Shown here piece after piece: positions 9,668 to 18,779 of a stretch of DNA of 57,830 nucleotides (position 1 is its first letter; every line of letters starts with the position of its first letter). The stretch is from NCBI GenBank assembly GCA_945830055.1, contig CALZXH010000005.1:1-57830 (forward strand), read 5' to 3'. Position numbers and translations under genes: made by a program. This DNA comes from an uncultured Prevotella sp. (lineage in GTDB: Bacteria; Bacteroidota; Bacteroidia; Bacteroidales; Bacteroidaceae). Below the pieces are notes generated by a model that saw only the letters and a program-made list of their open reading frames with translations, was not told the DNA's origin and ran no database searches.

Positions 9668-10197
9668 GCATCAGAAAGTTACGCACAGTAGAGATGAAAC
9701 GTTTGAGCCTGGAAGAGTTCAAACAAGCAGACAAGCAACCGCTCGTTGTGGTGCTTGATGATGTACGCTCGATGTATAACGTAGGCAGTGTGTTCCGCAC
9801 TGCCGATGCCTTTCGCATCGAAGCCGTGTATCTGTGCGGCATCAGTGCCACCCCACCAGCCAATGAGATTCACAAAACGGCACTGGGGGCAGAGGATAGC
9901 GTGGAATGGAAATACTACCCCACCGCAGTTGATGCCATCCAAGATCTGAAACAAAGAGGATACGAGACCTATGCGGTGGAACAGGCGGAGGGAAGTACCA
10001 AACTGCACCATTTTATCCCAAAAGCAGAAAAGAAATATGCCGTGGTATTGGGTAATGAGGTAAAAGGTGTACATCAGGAAGTGATTGATGCCTGCGACGG
10101 TTGTCTGGAAATTGTACAATTCGGTACCAAGCATTCCATGAATGTATCAGTAACAGCGGGTATCATCATCCACCACATCTGCGGATGCAAGCCCTAA
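9664..10197 (+). CDS. TrmH/SpoU-family RNA 2'-O-methyltransferase
   Basis: SPOUT-class SAM-dependent methyltransferase of 177 aa, acting on tRNA or rRNA ribose. Motif 1 is VLDDVRSMYNVGSVFRTADAF, where the Asn and Arg are catalytic. Motif 2 is KYAVVLGNEVKGV (AVVLGNE binds SAM). Motif 3 is FGTKHSMNVSVTAGIIIHHI with the trefoil-knot N-V-S. The target nucleotide cannot be read from sequence. It ends 5 bp from a convergent gene. Confidence 0.9.
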   Translation: MSIRKLRTVEMKRLSLEEFKQADKQPLVVVLDDVRSMYNVGSVFRTADAFRIEAVYLCGISATPPANEIHKTALGAEDSVEWKYYPTAVDAIQDLKQRGYETYAVEQAEGSTKLHHFIPKAEKKYAVVLGNEVKGVHQEVIDACDGCLEIVQFGTKHSMNVSVTAGIIIHHICGCKP

Positions 10198-10202
10198 GTA
10201 CG

Positions 10203-11351
10203 CTAAAAACGATAGCCCAGACCTACATAAGTGTACCAGTCTGTCAGACGGTTGTGGCTACCCGAACGGCGATAGCCAAAATTGTTGTATTCAGAATAGG
10301 CACATAGGTAATGGTGTTGCCAATTACGCACTACTGAGAAACGCGCAAAATAATTGAGCGCCACTTTATTCGCCACCTTTTCCTTGCCGGCATACTCTAT
10401 GTGCATATCATTGAAGACCGACTCATCCTCAAGTCCTGAATCCAGATAGAGATCCATCAGTTCCTGTAGATTGGTGGTATAGCGATATACGGTGGTGCTA
10501 TTATATAAGGAAACCATCGGCATAAGCATCGCATTGACCAGCCACCCTTTTGCCGGAACAAAATTATAGGCATAGCCCAATCCGAGACAGCCCATGGTAA
10601 TACTCAGCTTGCCCACATTGCCCATCATACCAATAAAATCGGCGTTCTCGTTTGAAGCATAATCCACCACCGAACGATAATAGGCACCTCCCAACATCAA
10701 AGAACCGGCCGAACGAAGCTGGATGACTGACTGGTCATAGGCAGCAGCATAGGAAAACCGTTTTCCGTTGAAGAGATAATAGCCTGTAAGTATATAGGAT
10801 TTCAGACTCATGGGGGAATTCATATCCAACACCTCATCTTCACTTGTCTTAATATCATCGACACTAAGGGTATATTTGAACTCAGGCGCATTAGTCTTAT
10901 GCTTACGATACTTGAAATTCAGTCCATACCTGCCTCCTGTGGCACCGATAGTGAAATAAGTATCATCGTTATTACCAATGGTCTTGCTGTAACCATAGCC
11001 ATAGCCACGATAGCCAATCCACAGACCAATGGTAGAGTATTTCTCCGACTCCAACCGTGGTTCCATGTCAATAGTGACGGGGACATCAAAATCGGAAAAC
11101 AACTGCATAGAAGAATGTGAGTCAAAACTCAAATGTGACTGACTGGCTGTGCCTCTGAGCATCACCTGCCACGGCTTTTCCGGTGCTACGATATATCTAC
11201 GGTCCACACCACTGACAGCGGCAGAGTCGATAAAAGTGCCCAAGGCTTTGACAACTCCCAACACTCCACCACGCCGCTTTCCTTCCTGTGCGTTAATCAC
11301 ACAAGGAACCAACCAAGCCATGGTAAGGAAGAGAAGCAGGGGCCTATACAT
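10203..11351 (-). CDS. DUF4421-family outer-membrane protein
   Basis: Exported protein of 382 aa from the ATG used here; a GTG at 11360 would add three residues and overlap the upstream stop. The signal peptide ends at VINAQEG. The rest is rich in alternating beta strands with aromatic girdles (GLWIGYRGYGYGYSK, GGRYGLNFKYRKHK, GLGYAYNF) and ends in YVGLGYRF, a C-terminal Phe as in outer-membrane beta-barrels. DUF4421 assignment rests on this pattern and length. Function unknown. It follows the HD-hydrolase gene with almost no gap. Confidence 0.72.
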   Translation of the reverse strand: MYRPLLLFLTMAWLVPCVINAQEGKRRGGVLGVVKALGTFIDSAAVSGVDRRYIVAPEKPWQVMLRGTASQSHLSFDSHSSMQLFSDFDVPVTIDMEPRLESEKYSTIGLWIGYRGYGYGYSKTIGNNDDTYFTIGATGGRYGLNFKYRKHKTNAPEFKYTLSVDDIKTSEDEVLDMNSPMSLKSYILTGYYLFNGKRFSYAAAYDQSVIQLRSAGSLMLGGAYYRSVVDYASNENADFIGMMGNVGKLSITMGCLGLGYAYNFVPAKGWLVNAMLMPMVSLYNSTTVYRYTTNLQELMDLYLDSGLEDESVFNDMHIEYAGKEKVANKVALNYFARFSVVRNWQHHYLCAYSEYNNFGYRRSGSHNRLTDWYTYVGLGYRF

Positions 11352-11356
11352 ATAAT

Positions 11357-11944
11357 TCACTCGGACTCCAACAAATGGGCGGCAAGACCATCTGCAGCCT
11401 GCACCAAAGAAACAAGCGGAACATTGGAGGCTTCTGACAGATTGGATTTCTCCTCATAACTTTGAAAAGGCAAATCCCATGCCGCCATGTGCCAACGGAT
11501 GGCAAGCAGCTCCTCATTGGTCAACTCCAGACCAAGCCTCAACAACATGACCACAGACTTTTCGCCATGCCCGAAGGGGAAACGGCTGTAATCTACATCA
11601 TAACCGTCGTAGCTTTCCCATCTGCCCTCGGCATTTTTCTTGAATTTCTGCATCTTCTTGTAGATACTTGACTTGCACACATCATGCAAAAGAGCCGACA
11701 GAATAACGCTTTCCTTGGGAACCTTCGATTCAATGTCAGGCTTGAACGCTATCATCTGTTCCCGCAGCATCAATGCCACCTTACACACATTCAACGAATG
11801 TTCCAGCAATCCTCCGTCACGACTCAGATGCTTGCTAACTGATGCAGGAGCAGTAAAAAAGCCCGACTTCTCAAGATAGTCCACCACCTTGTCCACGCCT
11901 TGACGACGGGTTGAAAGCAACAATTCCAGAAACTCTTTTTTCAT
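11357..11944 (-). CDS. HD-domain phosphohydrolase
   Basis: Cytoplasmic protein of 195 aa with an HD-type metal site: HSLNVCK (His ligand), SALLHDVCKSS (HD pair) and FPFGHGEKSV. The family hydrolyses phosphate esters of nucleotides or similar; the substrate is unknown here. MKKEFLELLLSTRRQG at 11944 is taken as the start because the preceding 26 codons are hydrophobic and overlap the terminator region. The last bases overlap or abut the DUF4421 gene. Confidence 0.8.
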   Translation of the reverse strand: MKKEFLELLLSTRRQGVDKVVDYLEKSGFFTAPASVSKHLSRDGGLLEHSLNVCKVALMLREQMIAFKPDIESKVPKESVILSALLHDVCKSSIYKKMQKFKKNAEGRWESYDGYDVDYSRFPFGHGEKSVVMLLRLGLELTNEELLAIRWHMAAWDLPFQSYEEKSNLSEASNVPLVSLVQAADGLAAHLLESE

Positions 11945-11994
11945 CTTTCTACAAACACATTTAGGCAAGATCAGCGTATAGCTTCCAACCTGAA

Positions 11995-12038
11995 TAAAAA
12001 ACGGGAAGAAAAGGGAACCCATGTTCCCCTCTCTTCCC
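11995..12038 (-). terminator. Terminator of the mutA-mutB operon
   Basis: A long imperfect stem (12003-12038: GGGAAGA to TCTTCCC with GGGAAC/GTTCCC inside) is followed on the minus strand by a T-run at 11995-12001, 16 bp after the mutB stop. Confidence 0.8.
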
Positions 12039-12053
12039 TTTATACAAGAATGG

Positions 12054-14201
12054 TTACTCCTTATCGAGCAAAATATTCATCATTGTAACTGCGGACTTGG
12101 CCACGGATGTACCAGGACCAAAGATGGCAGCAACACCGGCCTGATACAGGAAGTCATAGTCCTGTGCAGGAATCACACCACCTGCAATCACCATGATATC
12201 CTCACGACCCAGTTTCTTGAGCTCTTCGAACAACTGGGGTATCAGGGTCTTGTGACCGGCGGCAAGCGACGATACACCGATAATGTGCACATCGTTCTCC
12301 ACTGCCTCACGTGCAGCTTCTGCAGGAGTCTGGAACAAGGGTCCCATATCCACGTCAAAGCCGCAGTCGGCATATCCGGTAGCTACAACCTTGGCACCAC
12401 GGTCATGCCCATCCTGTCCCATCTTGGCAATAAAGATACGTGGACGACGACCCTCTTGTTTTGCAAACTCTTCTGTCAACTGACAAGCCAGATCAAACTC
12501 CTTGTCATTCTTACTTTCTGATGAATACACGCCTGATATGGTTCTGATTACTGCTTTATATCTACCTACAATCTTTTCGCAAGCATCGCTTATCTCACCC
12601 AGAGTACAACGCAACTTGGCACACTCAATGGCATGTGCAAGCAAGTTGCCTTCACCGGTACGTACACATTCGGTAAGTGCCTCAAGAGCCTTGCGGCATG
12701 CCTCCTCATCACGGGAAGCACGAACCTGTGCCAGACTCTCCTCCTGTTGCTTGCGCACAGCGGTGTTGTCAACCTCCAGAATATCAATGGGATCCTCATG
12801 CTCCAGACGATACTTGTTGGTACCCACGATGGTCTGCACGCCAGAGTCGATACGAGCCTGAGTACGTGCAGCAGCCTCTTCAATACGCATCTTGGGCACA
12901 CCCGTCTCGATAGCCTTAGCCATACCACCCAGTTTCTCAATCTCCTGGATATGTTCCCAGGCCTTGTGTACCAATTCGTTGGTAAGACTCTCCACATAAT
13001 ATGAACCTGCCCATGGGTCAATCTGCTTGCACACCTTGGTTTCGTTCTGGATATAAATCTGTGTATTACGTGCGATACGGGCAGAGAAATCGGTAGGCAA
13101 TGCTATCGCCTCGTCAAGGGCATTGGTATGCAACGACTGGGTGTGTCCCAGCACGGCTGCCATCGCCTCGATACAGGTACGTCCCACATTGTTGAAGGGA
13201 TCCTGCTCTGTGAGCGACCATCCTGAAGTCTGAGAGTGGGTACGCAATGCCAGCGACTTGGGATTCTTGGCACCGAAGCTCTTCACAATCTTAGCCCAAA
13301 GCAAACGTCCGGCACGCATCTTGGCAATCTCCATAAAGTGATTTACACCAATAGCCCAGAAGAACGACAGGCGGGGTGCAAAAGCATCAATGTCAATACC
13401 GGCATTAACACCGGCACGGATGTAATCCATACCGTCAGCCAAGGTATAAGCCAGCTCAATATCTGCAGTGGCACCTGCTTCCTGCATGTGGTAACCAGAG
13501 ATAGAGATGGAGTTGAACTTAGGCATGTTCTGTGAGGTGAACTCAAAGATGTCAGCAATAATCTTCATGGAGAATGCAGGCGGATAGATATAGGTGTTAC
13601 GCACCATAAACTCCTTCAGAATATCGTTCTGAATAGTACCAGCCATCTCTTCCATCTTGGCACCCTGCTCCAATCCTGCCACGATATAGAATGCCAGAAT
13701 AGGAAGTACTGCACCGTTCATGGTCATGGACACAGACATCTTGTTCAAGGGAATACCGTCGAAGAGCACCTTCATGTTCTCTTCATTGCAGATAGATACA
13801 CCTGCTTTTCCCACATCGCCTACCACACGCTCGTTATCAGGGTCATATCCACGGTGTGTGGGCAGGTCGAATGCCACAGACAGACCTTTCTGACCGGAAG
13901 CGAGGTTGCGACGATAGAAGGCATTTGACTCCTCTGCGGTAGAGAATCCGGCATACTGGCGGATAGTCCACGGGCGGAAAGGATACATCATGGAATACGG
14001 GCCGCGGAGGAAAGGAGGAATACCGGCAGTAAAGTCAAGGTGTTCCATACCCTCAAGGTCTTCTTTGGTATATACGGGCTTCACCTCAATGTGTTCGGGT
14101 GTTTTCCAATTTGCCACGATACCATTATCTTTTTGCCAGTCAGCGCCATTGGCACTCTTTATCCCGGCGAATATATCGATGTCGTTAAAATTCTTTCTCA
14201 T
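12054..14201 (-). CDS. mutB: Methylmalonyl-CoA mutase, large (alpha) subunit
   Basis: Adenosylcobalamin enzyme interconverting succinyl-CoA and (R)-methylmalonyl-CoA, central to propionate formation. At 715 aa it is full length. The catalytic barrel comes first ([50 protein letters not shown]). The C-terminal cobalamin domain carries the base-off motif D-x-H-x-x-G as DGHDRG, followed by GADVIGVSSL-like and [10 protein letters not shown] elements. It forms a heterodimer with the mutA product encoded 58 bp upstream. Confidence 0.97.
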   Translation of the reverse strand: MRKNFNDIDIFAGIKSANGADWQKDNGIVANWKTPEHIEVKPVYTKEDLEGMEHLDFTAGIPPFLRGPYSMMYPFRPWTIRQYAGFSTAEESNAFYRRNLASGQKGLSVAFDLPTHRGYDPDNERVVGDVGKAGVSICNEENMKVLFDGIPLNKMSVSMTMNGAVLPILAFYIVAGLEQGAKMEEMAGTIQNDILKEFMVRNTYIYPPAFSMKIIADIFEFTSQNMPKFNSISISGYHMQEAGATADIELAYTLADGMDYIRAGVNAGIDIDAFAPRLSFFWAIGVNHFMEIAKMRAGRLLWAKIVKSFGAKNPKSLALRTHSQTSGWSLTEQDPFNNVGRTCIEAMAAVLGHTQSLHTNALDEAIALPTDFSARIARNTQIYIQNETKVCKQIDPWAGSYYVESLTNELVHKAWEHIQEIEKLGGMAKAIETGVPKMRIEEAAARTQARIDSGVQTIVGTNKYRLEHEDPIDILEVDNTAVRKQQEESLAQVRASRDEEACRKALEALTECVRTGEGNLLAHAIECAKLRCTLGEISDACEKIVGRYKAVIRTISGVYSSESKNDKEFDLACQLTEEFAKQEGRRPRIFIAKMGQDGHDRGAKVVATGYADCGFDVDMGPLFQTPAEAAREAVENDVHIIGVSSLAAGHKTLIPQLFEELKKLGREDIMVIAGGVIPAQDYDFLYQAGVAAIFGPGTSVAKSAVTMMNILLDKE

Positions 14202-14259
14202 CTTTTCAAAAATTATTGGAAACTTTGAACAATGATTATACTCATTATCGGGAAGTTCG

Positions 14260-16122
14260 TTATTTCAGAAGTTGTTTGTTATATGCTTTCAGTGTCTCCA
14301 GTACGTTGCACTTCACGTGTATGAAGTTTTCTATACCAGCAGCCTGCAGCTCTTCCATGCAAGCGGGGGCACCTGCAACAATAAACATGGCCCTATTGTC
14401 AAGGTACTTGTAGGCAGGAACAGCATAAGTGGCATACTCGTCATCACTTGAACAGAGCACCACGATATCGGCTCCGGCTTTCAGAGCAGCATCCACACCC
14501 TCTTCCACAGTCTCGAATCCAAGGTTATCAATAATCTTGTAGCCTGCACATGCCAGGAAATTGGAACTGAACTGTGCCCTTGCCTGACGCCATGCCAGAT
14601 TACCGATAGTCAGCATGAAAGCGGTAGGCACCTTGGCGCTGTGTTCCGTTTCCAGACGGAGAGTTTCAAAGTCAGCAGCCAATCGGGTTGTCTGAATACT
14701 CTTGAAGGGCTTTTCCTCATCCTTGCCAGAACAGCCACAACCGCAGCCGCAAGCCAAAGGAGCCTTGCCCTCTGAGGTTTCCGTAAAGTTGGGGAACTGG
14801 TTGGTACCAAGGATAAACTCCTTGCGCTTGGCAGCATCGCCATGACGCTTAGCATCAGTGGCATTGATATCGTCCTGAATGGTGCCAGCCTTGACAGTAG
14901 CGAGGAAACCACCTTCGTTCTCGACTTTGAGGAACAATTTCCATGCCACATCAGCCAAAGAAGATGTCAACTGCTCGATGTAATAGGAGCCTGCAGACGG
15001 GTCAACTACCTTATCGAAATGGCTTTCCTCTTTCAGCAACAGCTGCTGGTTGCGTGCAATACGCTCAGAGAACTCGGTAGGCGTTTCATAGGTAATATCA
15101 AAAGGATTCACCACAATGGAATACACACCTGCCAGAGCGGCACTCATGGCCTCTGTCTGGGTGCGCAACAGATTCACATAGCTGTCAAACATCGTCATGT
15201 TGTAACGGGTAGTGGTGGCATTGACACACATCATGCAGGCACAGTCGCATTTGGGCTCATACTGCTTCACTATCTCCGCCCAGAGCATACGCGCAGCACG
15301 GAACTTGGCTATCTCCATAAAGTAGTTTTCTGATACACCCAAATTGAACTTGATTTTCGAAGCTGCCAAGGTAGGCTCCACACCTGCCTCCACCAACTGG
15401 TGCAGATATTCATTTCCCCATGCCAGGGCATATCCCAATTCCTGTACGATATAGGCACCTGCATTATTGAGTGCCAGGGCATTGACAGAGATGCAACGGA
15501 AGTGACGGTAGTCTTTCAGAGCCTCCACCAATTCTACAGCTACAGGCAGAAGTGCGGTCTGGTCACAACCTTTCATCACCATCTTCTCCATGGCATCCCA
15601 CTCAATAGAGCCGTGGATATTCTCTGCCTTATAACCTTTCTTGCTGAAATAGTCTGTGAGCACATGTGCCAGTTCCACTGAATGACGCTTGCAGGTTTTG
15701 AAGTTCAGGTCAACAGCATCGCAGCAGATGCCCTCAAGCAGGGTTTCCACATACTCGCGGCTTACGCTCTTGCCGGGGATCTTGAATCCCAAAGAGTCAA
15801 CGCCCTTCATCAGCAGTTCAAGAGCTTTAGCATTCGCCTCTTTTGCATCCTCCACAGCAATGTTCTGACGCACATACCATTCGTTGTTGTCTTTCTTGTT
15901 TCCGCGTACAAACGGGAATTCACCGGGCAGGGCATCGGGTGTCTTCAATTTCAGCACATCCTCTCTGCGATAGAAGGGTTGTACACTAAAACCCTCATTT
16001 GTTCTCCATACCAACTTCTTTTCAAAGTCGGCACCTTTCAGGTCCACCTGGATTTTATCCAGCCACTCTTGAGTGGTAGGAGCCGTAAACTCGGTAAAGA
16101 GTTTCTCTTTGTTGTTTGACAT
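14260..16122 (-). CDS. mutA: Methylmalonyl-CoA mutase, small (beta) subunit
   Basis: Non-catalytic partner of MutB, 620 aa, with the same barrel-plus-flavodoxin architecture. Barrel signatures are degenerate ([53 protein letters not shown]). The C-terminal domain lacks D-x-H-x-x-G, as expected for the subunit that does not bind cobalamin. A linker near residues 450-460 has alternating Cys-Gly (CGCGCGC). It is first gene of the mutA-mutB operon, with a good promoter upstream. Confidence 0.95.
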   Translation of the reverse strand: MSNNKEKLFTEFTAPTTQEWLDKIQVDLKGADFEKKLVWRTNEGFSVQPFYRREDVLKLKTPDALPGEFPFVRGNKKDNNEWYVRQNIAVEDAKEANAKALELLMKGVDSLGFKIPGKSVSREYVETLLEGICCDAVDLNFKTCKRHSVELAHVLTDYFSKKGYKAENIHGSIEWDAMEKMVMKGCDQTALLPVAVELVEALKDYRHFRCISVNALALNNAGAYIVQELGYALAWGNEYLHQLVEAGVEPTLAASKIKFNLGVSENYFMEIAKFRAARMLWAEIVKQYEPKCDCACMMCVNATTTRYNMTMFDSYVNLLRTQTEAMSAALAGVYSIVVNPFDITYETPTEFSERIARNQQLLLKEESHFDKVVDPSAGSYYIEQLTSSLADVAWKLFLKVENEGGFLATVKAGTIQDDINATDAKRHGDAAKRKEFILGTNQFPNFTETSEGKAPLACGCGCGCSGKDEEKPFKSIQTTRLAADFETLRLETEHSAKVPTAFMLTIGNLAWRQARAQFSSNFLACAGYKIIDNLGFETVEEGVDAALKAGADIVVLCSSDDEYATYAVPAYKYLDNRAMFIVAGAPACMEELQAAGIENFIHVKCNVLETLKAYNKQLLK

Positions 16123-16217
16123 AAATAGTTGAAGTGTTTAAAAATAATTTTCAGTGTTTGTCAATAGGTTGATAATCATGCCAAAAGCAATGCTTATACT
16201 GTACACCTATATCGTTG

Positions 16218-16248
16218 CAAAATTAAAGTTTTTTTTCCAATCAGCAAA
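16218..16248 (-). promoter_or_regulatory. Promoter of mutA-mutB (TTTG-N19-TAATTTTG)
   Basis: On the minus strand TTTG (16248-16245), 19 bp, then TAATTTTG (16225-16218) matches the Bacteroidetes -33/-7 consensus exactly. It lies 96 bp before mutA. Confidence 0.8.
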
Positions 16249-16282
16249 GGAAAAACAGTAGTTTCTAAGGGTTTGAATGAAT

Positions 16283-16326
16283 AAAAAACGGATAACCGTG
16301 CAATTCTCCACACGATTATCCGTTTT
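16283..16326 (-). terminator. Terminator of the GH105 gene
   Basis: AAAACGGATAA and TTATCCGTTTT flank a shorter CGTG/CACG pairing; on the minus strand a T-run follows. It lies 67 bp after the stop of the glycoside hydrolase gene. Confidence 0.75.
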
Positions 16327-16392
16327 CAAAGGTCAATAATCTTCTTGCGATGAATCTACAGACAGGTTCTGTTGATTCCCGTCAAAACAATT

Positions 16393-18702
16393 TCAGAAAT
16401 GAATGTCCAAGGGATAGGACAAAGAATTGAGGTATGAATCAATGCGGCATTGCCATTCCTGTTGTGAACGACAGTCGTAATTGCTCCATGCAGAACCGAA
16501 GTAGTAGGTAAACTTAGTGCCGCTCTTGTAATCGTTGATAATGCCCAAGGCATGGCCAGCATTACCATTAAACGGTTTTTCAAAAGGCACATATCGGGTA
16601 GCATCTACGCCCTGCGGGAACAGGGCAGCCACGAAGATTCTGAAGTTTTGCTTGTCAGGATTATCTGTCGGGTCTGCATAGTTGACATGTTTCTTGCCAA
16701 GCTCAACGCTCTTGGTATCCTCCGAATGAATCACCACTCCGGATGCCACTTGTGCCGGTTGGGTCAAACCGTCATACCACACGGTCATCTTGTTGAAGTT
16801 GGAACCTTTGTCAAGACTAAGGATTCTATGCTCCACTACCTGGTTGTCTTGCTTGTAGGTGGTGGGATGATAGGTCAATGCCACAGTGAAGCGTAGAGGA
16901 CCGTTGTCCAGCAGCTCATATTCCTTATAGCAATAGGGAAAAATCAGATTATCTCCATCCATCAGCGCCGGGGTACCGCAGCCCAGGGTAGGACCCACCT
17001 TGTAGCAGTCAAGACCGTCACCCTGGTCGAAATGATAGCTGGTAAGCCTGTTCAATGAGTCGGCAGCAGCAGGATTAGTTTTTTTCAATGCAGCGATTAC
17101 CGGTTTGTTGATGTCCTCCACATAATAGCGTTTCTCCACTACCAATTCCGGTGTATTCTTGAGCCACACGTCATTGCCGAAAGCCTTTTCTCCTGAGCGC
17201 TGCAAAGCAGGGCCATAGCAGCGATAGGCTCCACGGTCGTTTTCCCATGCAATATCATCCACACGCTCCGGATACATCCTTCCATAGCAAGTATTTTTGA
17301 AATCTCCCGGCACCCCCTTCATAAAGGTAAGGACTGCTTTTCCTTGCGGGCGCACAGTGGCTTCCACGAGGACCTTTCCATCGTACGTAATCTGATAGGG
17401 TACTTGCTGACCTGCAGCGTTCACCACTACGAACTGACGGCCGCCACTGATGCCCAACTTAGCATATACCTGTGCAGCATTGAGTTCCACCACCTGACTC
17501 AACACCTCTTTTTGCTGGTTGGCCAGGGTTAAGGGAAAGGCCTTGTTGACGGCAGGCTGTACGGAATTATCATCGTATCTCACTTTTTCACAGGCAGCCA
17601 ACAGAAATGCACCTACACCAAAAGCGGAAGTATTGGAAGCTGTCAACGTCTGGCCTTTCACAGCTTTTTCGCCGATGGGTTGCACATAGCCCACACTACC
17701 ATCAGCCTGCAAGGCCACTGTGGAAAGGTAGTTCCAAGCCTTGTCGATGACTGTGCCATAGGTTGCTTTGTCGAGCAAGCCATGGTTCACTCCCCACATC
17801 AGTCCGTAGGCAAAGAATGCGGTGCCGCTTGTCTCTCTGCCTTCTGCCTGTGAAGCATCCAGCATAGAGCGTGTCCAATAGCCTTCAGGCTGTTGGCATT
17901 TTGCCACAGCAGCAGCCAGCTGCTTGAAACGCTGTTCAAAGAAACCGCGATGCTTATAGGAAGCAGGAACATCATTGAGCACCTTAGCCAAGGCTGCTAT
18001 CACCCAACCGTCGCCACGCGCCCAGAAGTCCTTTTTCCCGGCATCCGTCTTGTGTGCCGGATAAACATACTTACCGTCACGATAATACAAATGCTCCTCC
18101 TTGTCAAACATCAGGTTGTCGGCATAGAGGAAATTGGCATAAAGCTTGTCCAAATACTTCGTGTCACCGGTCACCTTGTACAGTTTTGTCAGCACAGGCA
18201 TCGCCATATACAGTCCGTCTGCCCACCACCAAAAGTCGGTCTCAGCCATACAGCATTCTCTGTCCATCACTTCTTTGGCACGCTTTATCTTATAGTCGTC
18301 GGGATTCATCATATACATGTCCAGATAAGTCTGGAAACAGATCTGCCAATCTCCGAACAGCACATGCTGCTGACCTTCTCCATACGTCTTGTATTTCCAC
18401 TTGGCGGCATCCGTTTCTGTTGCCCCACACCATTTGTTATGCCGTGCCCATTTGTCCGAATACTCCAGCCATTTTGCCTTTCCAGTAAGGCGATATGCTT
18501 CCATGTTACCCGTAAAATACGCAGCATTGTCCCAAAAGGCATTCACTTCTGGAGCATGGTTTGCCTGCCAGTGATTGTTTACCTTTTCCACCACCTCCAA
18601 CGGAGTGAGTTGGGGTTGCACACTTGTAGTCTTTTTCTTGGCATCTGCCGGCAAGGAAATTGCCAACAGGAGTGCCATCATACTGAATGCGATTCTTTTC
18701 AT
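16393..18702 (-). CDS. GH105-type unsaturated glucuronyl/rhamnogalacturonyl hydrolase with DUF4861-like C-terminus
   Basis: Exported protein of 769 aa; signal peptide ends at PADAKKK. The N-terminal half (about 35-385) is an alpha/alpha barrel of the GH88/GH105 type: NAAYFTGNMEAYRLTG, WWWADGLYMAMPVLTKLY, FWARGDGWVIAALAKVL and ETSGTAFFAYGLMWG, where the Asp of ADGLYM and the WARGDGW loop are the family's active-site features. It would cleave unsaturated uronate from pectin or glycosaminoglycan fragments by water addition. The C-terminal half (NDRGAYRCYGPAL, GCGTPALM, FRIFVAALFPQ) matches DUF4861, usual in this arrangement. The start is ATG at 18702; a TTG precedes it. No SusC/SusD lies nearby. 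Confidence 0.88.
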   Translation of the reverse strand: MKRIAFSMMALLLAISLPADAKKKTTSVQPQLTPLEVVEKVNNHWQANHAPEVNAFWDNAAYFTGNMEAYRLTGKAKWLEYSDKWARHNKWCGATETDAAKWKYKTYGEGQQHVLFGDWQICFQTYLDMYMMNPDDYKIKRAKEVMDRECCMAETDFWWWADGLYMAMPVLTKLYKVTGDTKYLDKLYANFLYADNLMFDKEEHLYYRDGKYVYPAHKTDAGKKDFWARGDGWVIAALAKVLNDVPASYKHRGFFEQRFKQLAAAVAKCQQPEGYWTRSMLDASQAEGRETSGTAFFAYGLMWGVNHGLLDKATYGTVIDKAWNYLSTVALQADGSVGYVQPIGEKAVKGQTLTASNTSAFGVGAFLLAACEKVRYDDNSVQPAVNKAFPLTLANQQKEVLSQVVELNAAQVYAKLGISGGRQFVVVNAAGQQVPYQITYDGKVLVEATVRPQGKAVLTFMKGVPGDFKNTCYGRMYPERVDDIAWENDRGAYRCYGPALQRSGEKAFGNDVWLKNTPELVVEKRYYVEDINKPVIAALKKTNPAAADSLNRLTSYHFDQGDGLDCYKVGPTLGCGTPALMDGDNLIFPYCYKEYELLDNGPLRFTVALTYHPTTYKQDNQVVEHRILSLDKGSNFNKMTVWYDGLTQPAQVASGVVIHSEDTKSVELGKKHVNYADPTDNPDKQNFRIFVAALFPQGVDATRYVPFEKPFNGNAGHALGIINDYKSGTKFTYYFGSAWSNYDCRSQQEWQCRIDSYLNSLSYPLDIHF

Positions 18703-18779
18703 CAATCTGTTTTATTTGTTTGGTTTTTCTTGTCTTGGTTGCCGGAGAGAGCCTGTCTTACCGCCAGTTGGCAATCCCC

